DNA of 8,149 nt, from positions 1-8,149 of the forward strand of contig JANYFH010000359.1 of assembly GCA_025362705.1 (NCBI GenBank), read 5' to 3'. The stretch's first letter is position 1; each line of letters opens with the position of its first letter. Position numbers and translations under genes: made by a program. This DNA is from Betaproteobacteria bacterium (GTDB taxonomy: Bacteria > Pseudomonadota > Gammaproteobacteria > Burkholderiales > Usitatibacteraceae). A model generated the notes under the pieces. It was not told where the DNA came from, did not search any database, and saw nothing but the letters and a program-made list of their open reading frames with translations. Shown piece after piece: positions 1 through 5,648 of this stretch.

Positions 1-707
1 ACCAGCGAAACGCCCAAGCCGCGATCAACCATGACAGCGATTGCGTTCAGTGCATTGAGTTCGAATCGCTCGTGCGGCGTAATGCCTACGGTACGCAAAT
101 AGTGATCCGCATGATGGCCTCCCCATTGATTCCGGTCGTACCGGATCAAAGGCTCCGTTGCCAGCAGCTCGTGAGGATCGCGTCCCGCCATGCTTTCAGG
201 CGCCAGTACCACCAGAGGCTCCTCGCGCAGCAATTGCCAGCCAATTCGCTTCGACAGGGAAAATGGGCCTTGCATCACGATGGCAGCATCAAGTTCGCCG
301 CTTTCCACGAGTGGGTACATTTCGACCGAAGTACTGCGTTTGACATACACATTGATACGAGGGTAGCGCGCCACCATCAGCGCAAGAATGTCGGGCATCA
401 TGCCGGTGAGGGCGTTAATACCGGCACCAAGCCGCAGTTCACCTGCAGTGACTTCGTCATTGGCCACGGTATGCAAATCCACTACATCGCGCAGCAGGTT
501 GCGTGCGCGTTCGAGAATACGTGCACCTGCTTCGGTTACGCTGACGGTGCGGCCCGCGCGTGCAATCAATGGCGCAGCTATTTCGCGTTCAAGGGTGTGA
601 ATTTGCTGGGCGACCGTCGCTGGCGTGATATTCAAGCGGCGCGCCGCCGCGGCCATCGAGCCACTATCGACGACGGTTACAAAAGTATTTAGGAACTGGG
701 TGTCCAT
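1..707 (-). CDS. LysR-family transcriptional regulator (3' end outside window)
   Basis: Reverse-strand reading frame beginning at the ATG at 705-707 (MDTQFLNTFVTVVDSGSMAA) and open to the window edge, giving 235 full codons of a family usually about 300 residues long. Residues 1-60 form the winged helix-turn-helix of LysR-type regulators, with the recognition region TPATVAQQIHTLERE at about 28-42 and the wing TVSVTEAGARILERA at about 54-68. Residues from about 90 onward match the periplasmic-binding-protein-like effector domain (GELRLGAGINALTGMMPDIL, then LVESGELDAAIV). The gene diverges from the lyase/binding-protein/CoA-transferase operon, the classic arrangement in which a LysR protein controls the neighbouring operon and itself in response to a pathway metabolite. 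That role is inference; the family call is secure. The canonical Ser of the recognition helix (AVSxxI) is Ala here (TVAQQI). No strong Shine-Dalgarno precedes the start. The C-terminal ~60 residues and stop lie beyond base 1. Confidence 0.93.
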   Translation of the reverse strand, partial: MDTQFLNTFVTVVDSGSMAAAARRLNITPATVAQQIHTLEREIAAPLIARAGRTVSVTEAGARILERARNLLRDVVDLHTVANDEVTAGELRLGAGINALTGMMPDILALMVARYPRINVYVKRSTSVEMYPLVESGELDAAIVMQGPFSLSKRIGWQLLREEPLVVLAPESMAGRDPHELLATEPLIRYDRNQWGGHHADHYLRTVGITPHERFELNALNAIAVMVDRGLGVSL

Positions 708-812
708 CGCAATTATTCTGGAAGCAATAAAAAATGTTGTTTGAATATACCTTCAGGCACTATTTATTGCTATTGAATTCCCACCGAGTCAATTTCATTT
801 ACCATAGCGATC
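708..812. promoter_or_regulatory. divergent promoter/operator region between lysR-type gene and lyase operon
   Basis: This 105-bp gap separates two divergent starts and is clearly more AT-rich than the flanking genes. It must hold the promoters of both directions and is the expected site for the LysR-type protein. A perfect 9-bp inverted repeat lies inside it (listed separately). For the rightward operon a weak sigma-70-like pair can be drawn: TTGTTT at 737-742 and TATTTA at 761-766 with an 18-bp spacer. The match is loose, so this is only a candidate. No good Shine-Dalgarno stands ahead of the ATG at 813. Confidence 0.55.
723..771. repeat. 9-bp perfect inverted repeat, candidate regulator binding site
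   Basis: AGCAATAAA at 723-731 is the exact reverse complement of TTTATTGCT at 763-771, separated by 31 bp. The centre-to-centre distance is 40 bp, about four helical turns, so the two half-elements would face the same side of the DNA, as two dimers of a LysR tetramer might require. The left arm also forms part of a shorter dyad, TTATT (713-717) with AATAA (726-730). The repeat itself is seen directly; its role as an operator is inference from its place between a lysR-type gene and its probable target. Confidence 0.45.
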
Positions 813-1682
813 ATGCGTAGCAAGTTGTTTGTCCCCGCTTCCCGGCCTGAGCTTTTCAGGAAGGCGCTGTCGAGCCAGGCAGATGCAATTTCAATTGATC
901 TGGAAGATTCGGTTGTCGATAGCCGCAAGGCCGAGGCAAGGGCGACAGTTCAGGCCTTTCTGCGATCAGACGAGGCGCGCGCCACCAACAAGATCCTGAT
1001 CGTGCGCGTCAATGCACTGGACACGCCGCATTTTGAGGCGGATGTTTCGGCTGTCGTGCAGGATGGACTCGCCATGCTCAATCTGCCGAAACCAGAATCG
1101 GCTAACGACGTCCTGAAGGCCGTAGCTGCTCTCGAGCGCGCGGAGGCGGCCAATGGCGTCAGCGTTGCTGTCACGCTTCTTGCCAATATCGAGACCGCCA
1201 AAGCGTTGCGGGGCGCCATCGAAATTGCATCAGCGCATCCCAGAGTTGTGGGGTTGCAGCTGGGCTATGGAGACATGTTCGAACCCTTGGGGATCGAGCG
1301 TTACGACCACGCCAATGTTCATGCGGCGATGTTTGCAATGCGGTTGGCAGCAGGTGAAGCGGGCGTGTTTGCATACGACGGAGCCTATCCGAATGTACAG
1401 GATGCAGCGGGCTATCGTGCGGAAGCGGAAATGGCACGACGCATGGGTTATTGGGGGAAGAGTTGTATTCATCCCAGCCAGATTGCGCTGGCCAACGAAG
1501 CGTTTCGTCCAAGCGATGAGGAAATTGCACAGGCCTTGCAGGTTCTTGATGCGACGAGCCGGGCGGAGTCCCAGGGTGTCGGCGCATTTATAGTCGAGGG
1601 CAGGATGATTGATATCCCGTTTATCCGTCGGGCCAAGGCGATCGTGGCGGTCGCACGTGAATTGAAATTGCTGGGCACCTAA
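813..1682 (+). CDS. CitE-like CoA-ester lyase (HpcH/HpaI aldolase superfamily; malyl-CoA or citramalyl-CoA lyase type)
   Basis: A 289-residue protein of the usual length for the CitE/Clybl family, which cleaves 3-hydroxyacyl-CoA esters such as (S)-citramalyl-CoA or malyl-CoA by a retro-aldol reaction in a Mg2+-dependent TIM barrel. Family landmarks appear in order: the start MRSKLFVPASRPELFRKAL, SIDLEDSV with D29-E31-D32, the substrate-contact strand IVRVNALDT (R65), metal-ligand segment ANIETAKAL with E127, GYGDMFEPLG with D154 as the probable second metal ligand, and the hallmark GKSCIHPSQI (215-224). The more usual GxED sequence is GYGD here, so the Glu before the metal Asp is lost. The start fits the family N-terminus exactly. 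It heads a tight operon with a solute-binding protein and a class III CoA-transferase, which would supply its CoA-ester substrate. It lacks partner citrate-lyase subunits (CitD/CitF), so a stand-alone lyase is far more likely than citrate lyase beta. Exact substrate unknown. Confidence 0.92.
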   Translation: MRSKLFVPASRPELFRKALSSQADAISIDLEDSVVDSRKAEARATVQAFLRSDEARATNKILIVRVNALDTPHFEADVSAVVQDGLAMLNLPKPESANDVLKAVAALERAEAANGVSVAVTLLANIETAKALRGAIEIASAHPRVVGLQLGYGDMFEPLGIERYDHANVHAAMFAMRLAAGEAGVFAYDGAYPNVQDAAGYRAEAEMARRMGYWGKSCIHPSQIALANEAFRPSDEEIAQALQVLDATSRAESQGVGAFIVEGRMIDIPFIRRAKAIVAVARELKLLGT

Positions 1683-2686
1683 TGGCGCGGACTGAAAAGA
1701 AAATGATCATCAGAGAAAGCAAATCCGGAAAATATCTGTTGCTGGCAATTGGGTTCACTGCATTGCTTGCGACCCTGCCTATTGCGGCTGGTGCCGAGGA
1801 CAAGTATCCGTCCAGGCCGATAACGATCATTGTTCCCTATCCGCCAGGAGGATCGAACGACAGCTTTGCGAGAGTGGTCGGCAGGAAGCTCGGCGACGCA
1901 TTAAAGCAGCCCGTCCTGATCGACAATCGACCGGGCGCAGGCGGCAGTATTGGGACTGCGATGGTGGCCAAGGCGCCCAACGATGGCTATACACTGGCGG
2001 TAGTGTCATCGACCAATTCAGCCATTCAGCAAAATCTGCCTTTTGACGCGATCAAGAGTTTTTCACCGGTGGCGATGCTGGCGTCGGGTCCGTTCGTCAT
2101 TGCAGTCCGGGATGGCCTTCCAGTAAAAACGATGCCGGAGTTGCTCGCGTTCATTAAATCGCAGCCGGGAAAACTGAACTACGCATCGTCAGGTCCTGGC
2201 AGTATCAATCAGTTCGCGACGGAAATTTTCAAAGCTGCGGCAGGGCTAGCAATCACCCACGTTCCTTACCGCGGGATGTCACCTGCCACCATGGACCTGA
2301 TCGGCGGGCACGTTGATCTGTTGATTGCCAGTGGCCCGTCATTGCTGCCCACAGTGCGTTCTGGCAAAGTTCGCGCCATCGGCATCACCAGCGCCAACAC
2401 CAGTGCGGTCGCACCCGATCTGGTGCCGGTCGCGAAATCAGTTCCCGGCTACAGCTTTGAACTATGGTGGGGTGTGCTGTCGCCCGCCGGCACGCCTCCT
2501 GAAGTCGTAAGTCGCCTCAATGCAGAACTGAACAAGATATTGGCGAGCCCCGAAATGAAGGATTTTTTCCTGCGTGAGGGTGCTGAGCCGTCGATCGTTT
2601 CACCCGCGCAATTTTCGGCGTTGATTGCTCGCGATATCGCCCAGTTCCAAAAGATCGCGAAGCTTGCCTCGATCAAAGCGGACTGA
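1682..2686 (+). CDS. Bug/TctC-family periplasmic solute-binding protein
   Basis: A 334-residue extracytoplasmic binding protein of the Bug family, the receptor type of tripartite tricarboxylate transporters, which bind small carboxylates. Residues 1-38 form a signal peptide: a basic stretch (RESKSGK), a hydrophobic core at about 19-34 and a likely cleavage after AAGA before EDKYPSRP. The mature protein opens with the family motif YPSRPITIIVPYPPGGSND (42-60), followed by NRPGAGG (82-88), the ligand-loop region SSGPGS (169-174), HVPYRG (193-198) and LWWGVLSPAGTP (261-272). Its ATG shares one base with the preceding stop (TAATG), indicating translational coupling. A second Met at codon 8 (base 1703) would give a shorter signal peptide and cannot be excluded. 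No TctA or TctB membrane subunit is nearby, which is common for Bug genes; the protein may use a transporter encoded elsewhere or act as a sensor. The ligand is presumably the acid handled by the two neighbouring enzymes (inference). Confidence 0.93.
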   Translation: MARTEKKMIIRESKSGKYLLLAIGFTALLATLPIAAGAEDKYPSRPITIIVPYPPGGSNDSFARVVGRKLGDALKQPVLIDNRPGAGGSIGTAMVAKAPNDGYTLAVVSSTNSAIQQNLPFDAIKSFSPVAMLASGPFVIAVRDGLPVKTMPELLAFIKSQPGKLNYASSGPGSINQFATEIFKAAAGLAITHVPYRGMSPATMDLIGGHVDLLIASGPSLLPTVRSGKVRAIGITSANTSAVAPDLVPVAKSVPGYSFELWWGVLSPAGTPPEVVSRLNAELNKILASPEMKDFFLREGAEPSIVSPAQFSALIARDIAQFQKIAKLASIKAD

Positions 2687-2695
2687 TGCAAGGCC

Positions 2696-3907
2696 ATGAC
2701 TCACGTTAGCGCCGACGCCACCATGGACCCGCCTCTCAAGGGTCCATTGACCGGCATACGTGTGCTCGACTTGAGTGCCTACATCGCCGGACCATACGGC
2801 TGTACGCTGCTCGCCGACATGGGCGCCGATGTCATCAAAATTGAGCCGCCAGCAGGCGACAATCTGCGCAAATATCCCTCGACACTTGAGAACGAGAGCC
2901 GCGCGTTTCTTGGCATCAATCGGAGCAAGCGCGGCCTGGTGCTGGATCTGAAGCGGTCTGAAGGCATGGAGGTCTTGCTGAAACTGCTGGCCTCGGCGGA
3001 CGTGCTTGTGCACAACTTCCGGCCTTCAGTGCCGCCGCGACTGGGTATCGACTATGACCGCTTCAAGAGCGCATATCCCCGGCTGATTTATTGTGTGGTC
3101 AACGGCTACGGCGAAACGGGACCGATGAAAGATAACGCTGGCTACGATCAGGTGCTGCAATCGATGACCGGAATTTGCGCATTGCAGGGCAAGCATGGCG
3201 AGCCACCGGAAATTGTTTATGGCTCGGTAGTGGATTACTACGCAGCAGCGATGGTCGCAAGCGGCGTATCGGCAGCACTTTTTGATCGTGAACGCTCGGG
3301 GCAAGGACAATACGTCGGCGTTTCGTTGTTACGCAGCGCGCTTGCCATGCAGTCAGCGCGATTCATATGGGCTGAAGGCGAAAGCCGCGAAGTCGGGCGG
3401 GACATGCGTTCCGGTGGCGTCACCGGCATGCATCCCGCCCGCGAGGGATTCATTTACTTCTCTGCCAATACGCCACATTTCTGGCAGGCGTTGTGCGAGA
3501 GAGTAGGGTTGCCCGAGCTGGCAGACGATCCGCGCTACGGCACCTTGCGAGCGCGCGCGTCGAATGCCCATAAAATCCTGCCCAGGCTCCACGCCGCGTT
3601 ACAGAAGCACACGGCACTCGAATGGGAAAAGATCTTCGGCGACGCGGTACCATGCGCGGCTGCACGTTCAATTGATGAAATGTTCGATCACCCGCAAGTA
3701 TTGGCCGAAGACATGGTCGCTACGCTTCAGCACTCAAAAGTTGGAACGTACAGGGGCTTTACCAAACCGATCAAGTTCAGCAACACGCCTGGCCCTGCGC
3801 CGTTTGCAGCCCCAACGATGGGACAGCATTCCAGCGAGGTGCTAATGGAGCACGGATACTCGTTGGAGGATATTGAACGGTTGCGCAAACTTTACGTCAT
3901 TGCCTGA
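2696..3907 (+). CDS. CaiB/BaiF family class III CoA-transferase
   Basis: A 403-residue protein of normal family length. Enzymes of this family move CoA between a donor thioester (often succinyl-CoA) and a free carboxylic acid through an aspartyl-CoA anhydride intermediate. Landmarks: GIRVLDLSAYIAGPY (20-34), LADMGADVIKIEPPAGD (39-55), NRSKRGLVLDLK (75-86), VLVHNFRP (103-110), the catalytic Asp in GYDQVLQSMTG (D151), the glycine-rich loop RSGGVTGMHP (238-247) and the C-terminal signature MGQHSSEVLMEHGYSLEDI (375-393). It lies 9 bp after the binding-protein gene, in the same operon as the CitE-like lyase, so it probably activates the acid whose CoA ester the lyase cleaves; succinyl-CoA:citramalate or succinyl-CoA:malate transferases are plausible relatives, but this is inference. 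AAGG at 2690-2693 is a close, weak ribosome site for the ATG at 2696. An internal Met at codon 10 (base 2723) is an alternative start, since the conserved domain begins only near residue 17. Confidence 0.93.
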   Translation: MTHVSADATMDPPLKGPLTGIRVLDLSAYIAGPYGCTLLADMGADVIKIEPPAGDNLRKYPSTLENESRAFLGINRSKRGLVLDLKRSEGMEVLLKLLASADVLVHNFRPSVPPRLGIDYDRFKSAYPRLIYCVVNGYGETGPMKDNAGYDQVLQSMTGICALQGKHGEPPEIVYGSVVDYYAAAMVASGVSAALFDRERSGQGQYVGVSLLRSALAMQSARFIWAEGESREVGRDMRSGGVTGMHPAREGFIYFSANTPHFWQALCERVGLPELADDPRYGTLRARASNAHKILPRLHAALQKHTALEWEKIFGDAVPCAAARSIDEMFDHPQVLAEDMVATLQHSKVGTYRGFTKPIKFSNTPGPAPFAAPTMGQHSSEVLMEHGYSLEDIERLRKLYVIA

Positions 3908-3914
3908 GGTTGAC

Positions 3915-5435
3915 TCAATAAAATTTCCGCAACTGATCCAGCCAATTTTCGCCCGCCTCTTCATTTTTGTTTGCGAGCAAGTAGTCGTAACCGATGCGCG
4001 CAACTTCATCGACAACATTGCGGTCGGCCTTCGCAGCATTCAGCAAATGACTTAACCCATCGTCATTTCTCTCGGCCAGCAAGATGCGTCCGTAATGAAA
4101 TGACGGTTTCGGGTATGGCCCACCCGGTTTGGCCAACATGTACTCAAGCACCGGCTTTGCAGCCTGTGGCGAATCGAATTCGGCTTTCAGGAGCACAAAT
4201 TCCTGCAGATCATGCAGCGGCATTGATGTCATGTCCGCGCTTGAAAGTTCTTGCAGGCGCAGTTTGGAACGCGTGACGAGCAAGTATCGTGAATTCCATC
4301 GCGTCCTCTGCTCTCGCCACCAATCCTTATCGAATTCGACGGCGAGGTCCTTCGCGAATAACCCTAGCAGCGCCTCGGCGGCAGTAGCCTGCAATTGCAC
4401 AGGCGCGGGCAGGGCGGGTTTTTCGCCTATCGCCGCTACCCGTTCCTGTAAACACGGGTGCGTGTCGAGAAGATCGGATTTCGCGCGCCACGCCGTCGTT
4501 AGCCGATCCTGGGTCGCCCAGTCGCCAAAGCTCAAGTAAAATGCTTTGGCCATGGTAACGAAAGGTAAAAAAGTTGGCTCCGGCATCGCGTCAGCTTGAC
4601 GGTAATATTTCGGCCAGAATTCTTCATGTATCCATGCGCCAAGCAGATCACCGCGAATGAGTCCGCTCGCGTTTGGACCGGCTCCCACTAATTCTGTCGC
4701 CGTGAGATCGGCATCAAATTCATCCTGACGTGACATCACGAACGTGTACGCGTTGTAGTAAGGCCAAAAACGATTCAGCGCTCCAGCGATGGCGGCATAC
4801 ACGCGGCTATCTTCGGCACCGTTGTCGACGCGCTCGTGCAAGGCAGCGAAAGTGCGTCGTTGCCGATAAACCCACGCGCCAATCTTGCCGTGATTACCAC
4901 ACAGGTGACCATATTCGTGCGCTACGGTAGCAAGCATTTCTTTCGGCGTGACACCGAACAAATACGGTAGCCCAAGAATGAGGTGATTTCGGTGTCCGCC
5001 AAACAAACCAAAACGCGGCACCTGTGAAATTGCCGCGTTGAATTCGCGGTCGATCACGACTCGATGAATCTGCGGCCCTTTGAGCTTCTTCTTCATCTTG
5101 TCCAAAACCCGGAACAGCTTGGGTGCTTCTTTGCGTGTGAGTTCGCGGCCACCCGGCGCATCTATGCGCAGGAAGAACATTCGCAGCACGACAAAATAAA
5201 CCGGGATCATGCTTAAAGTGAATAGGCCGGTGTATATCAGTTGACGGATATGGCCGCGGCCGTTTGCAGTAGAGATGCCGAAGTAAATGATCAGCAGTGT
5301 CACAGCCAGCATCAGTAACAGTGCGATATAGGCGGCACAACTGATGAGCAACACTTTGTTCCGGAAGCTGCCAGGATTGTGTTCTGCCTCGGCCTCCAAT
5401 TGCCTGATCAGGCCTTCGTATTCGTCGCGATCCAT
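3915..5435 (-). CDS. membrane-anchored M48-family zinc metallopeptidase with TPR-like C-terminus
   Basis: A 506-residue protein with two N-terminal membrane segments (about 27-52 and 67-88) followed by a peptidase domain. The zinc site is clear: HEYGH at 173-177 gives two His ligands and the catalytic Glu174, and DEFDAD at 238-243 gives the third ligand Glu239 and the conserved Asp243. Preceding NAAISQVPRFGLF (133-145) and following DTHPCLQERVAAIG (324-337) are typical of M48 enzymes. The last hundred residues (about 408-506) look helical and TPR-like (FHYGRILLAERNDDGLSHLL), as in some M48 proteins where such repeats bind substrates. Basic residues right after the second membrane segment suggest the catalytic domain faces the cytoplasm (positive-inside inference). 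The gene starts 12 bp after the stop of an S9 peptidase remnant, suggesting a former operon, and it ends 7 bp from the stop of the convergent CoA-transferase gene. Role is probably membrane or envelope protein quality control; the substrate cannot be told. No strong ribosome site is visible. Confidence 0.9.
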   Translation of the reverse strand: MDRDEYEGLIRQLEAEAEHNPGSFRNKVLLISCAAYIALLLMLAVTLLIIYFGISTANGRGHIRQLIYTGLFTLSMIPVYFVVLRMFFLRIDAPGGRELTRKEAPKLFRVLDKMKKKLKGPQIHRVVIDREFNAAISQVPRFGLFGGHRNHLILGLPYLFGVTPKEMLATVAHEYGHLCGNHGKIGAWVYRQRRTFAALHERVDNGAEDSRVYAAIAGALNRFWPYYNAYTFVMSRQDEFDADLTATELVGAGPNASGLIRGDLLGAWIHEEFWPKYYRQADAMPEPTFLPFVTMAKAFYLSFGDWATQDRLTTAWRAKSDLLDTHPCLQERVAAIGEKPALPAPVQLQATAAEALLGLFAKDLAVEFDKDWWREQRTRWNSRYLLVTRSKLRLQELSSADMTSMPLHDLQEFVLLKAEFDSPQAAKPVLEYMLAKPGGPYPKPSFHYGRILLAERNDDGLSHLLNAAKADRNVVDEVARIGYDYLLANKNEEAGENWLDQLRKFY

Positions 5436-5447
5436 TGTTTTGTTCCG

Positions 5448-5582
5448 CTATTTTTTTAGATGGGCCGCCAGGAAACGTTCTACACGGGTGTAAAAATCGT
5501 TGACGTTCTCGTCTTCGTTGAAGCCATGCCCTTCGCCTGAATAGACTACATATTCTATCCGCATTGCACGCTCCGACTGTTC
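5448..5582 (-). pseudogene. C-terminal remnant of an S9-type (prolyl oligopeptidase family) peptidase
   Basis: Reading leftward, 44 codons and a TAG stop (5448-5450) translate to a segment containing IEYVVYSGEGHGFNEDENV and ending in FYTRVERFLAAHLKK. This is the ending of S9 peptidases and related alpha/beta hydrolases: a strand (EYVVY), the catalytic His in GEGHGF, and the final helix (DFYxRVExFLxxHL). The rest of the enzyme, which is usually hundreds of residues and carries the nucleophile Ser and the Asp, is absent: in this frame a TGA occurs 14 codons upstream of the recognisable part (near 5622-5624), and the intervening residues do not look like the family. An in-frame ATG at 5562-5564 could still yield a 38-residue peptide, but without the nucleophile it could not be a peptidase. 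The remnant ends 12 bp before the M48 gene start and begins beside the presumed ettA terminator, so a deletion joining the two is likely. The family call rests on motif recognition only. Confidence 0.7.
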
Positions 5583-5642
5583 AAAACAAGCATTGGCGGG
5601 CCCTCCAGGTCATTATCGGCCGAAAACCCGCGCCAGTGCTTG
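5583..5642 (-). terminator. probable intrinsic terminator of ettA
   Basis: Arms 5587-5597 (CAAGCATTGGC) and 5632-5642 (GCCAGTGCTTG) are complementary at 10 of 11 positions, and GGG 5598-5600 can extend the stem with CCC 5627-5629 across a two-base bulge. The loop is 26 nt. In the leftward direction the stem begins 6 nt after the ettA stop and is followed directly by TTTT (5583-5586), then GAAC. The long loop and short T tract make it an imperfect terminator, but its place just after the stop and the absence of a T tract on the other side support its use for ettA. Confidence 0.6.
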
Positions 5643-5648
5643 ACTTTA

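Noticed and set aside
72..692. A long rightward open frame of 206 codons opposite the LysR gene.
   Set aside because: It lies wholly antisense to the well-conserved LysR coding sequence, its translation resembles no family I know, and it is rich in His, Arg and Gln as expected of a shadow frame.
1153..1593. Open frames of about 140 codons on both strands inside the lyase gene.
   Set aside because: The annotated frame carries every CitE family motif; the others show low-complexity Arg/Pro/Ser composition and no recognisable domain.
3880..3933. GTTGCG ... CGCAAC as a possible bidirectional terminator between the convergent genes.
   Set aside because: Only 6 bp with a 42-nt loop and no T tract; not a credible intrinsic terminator.
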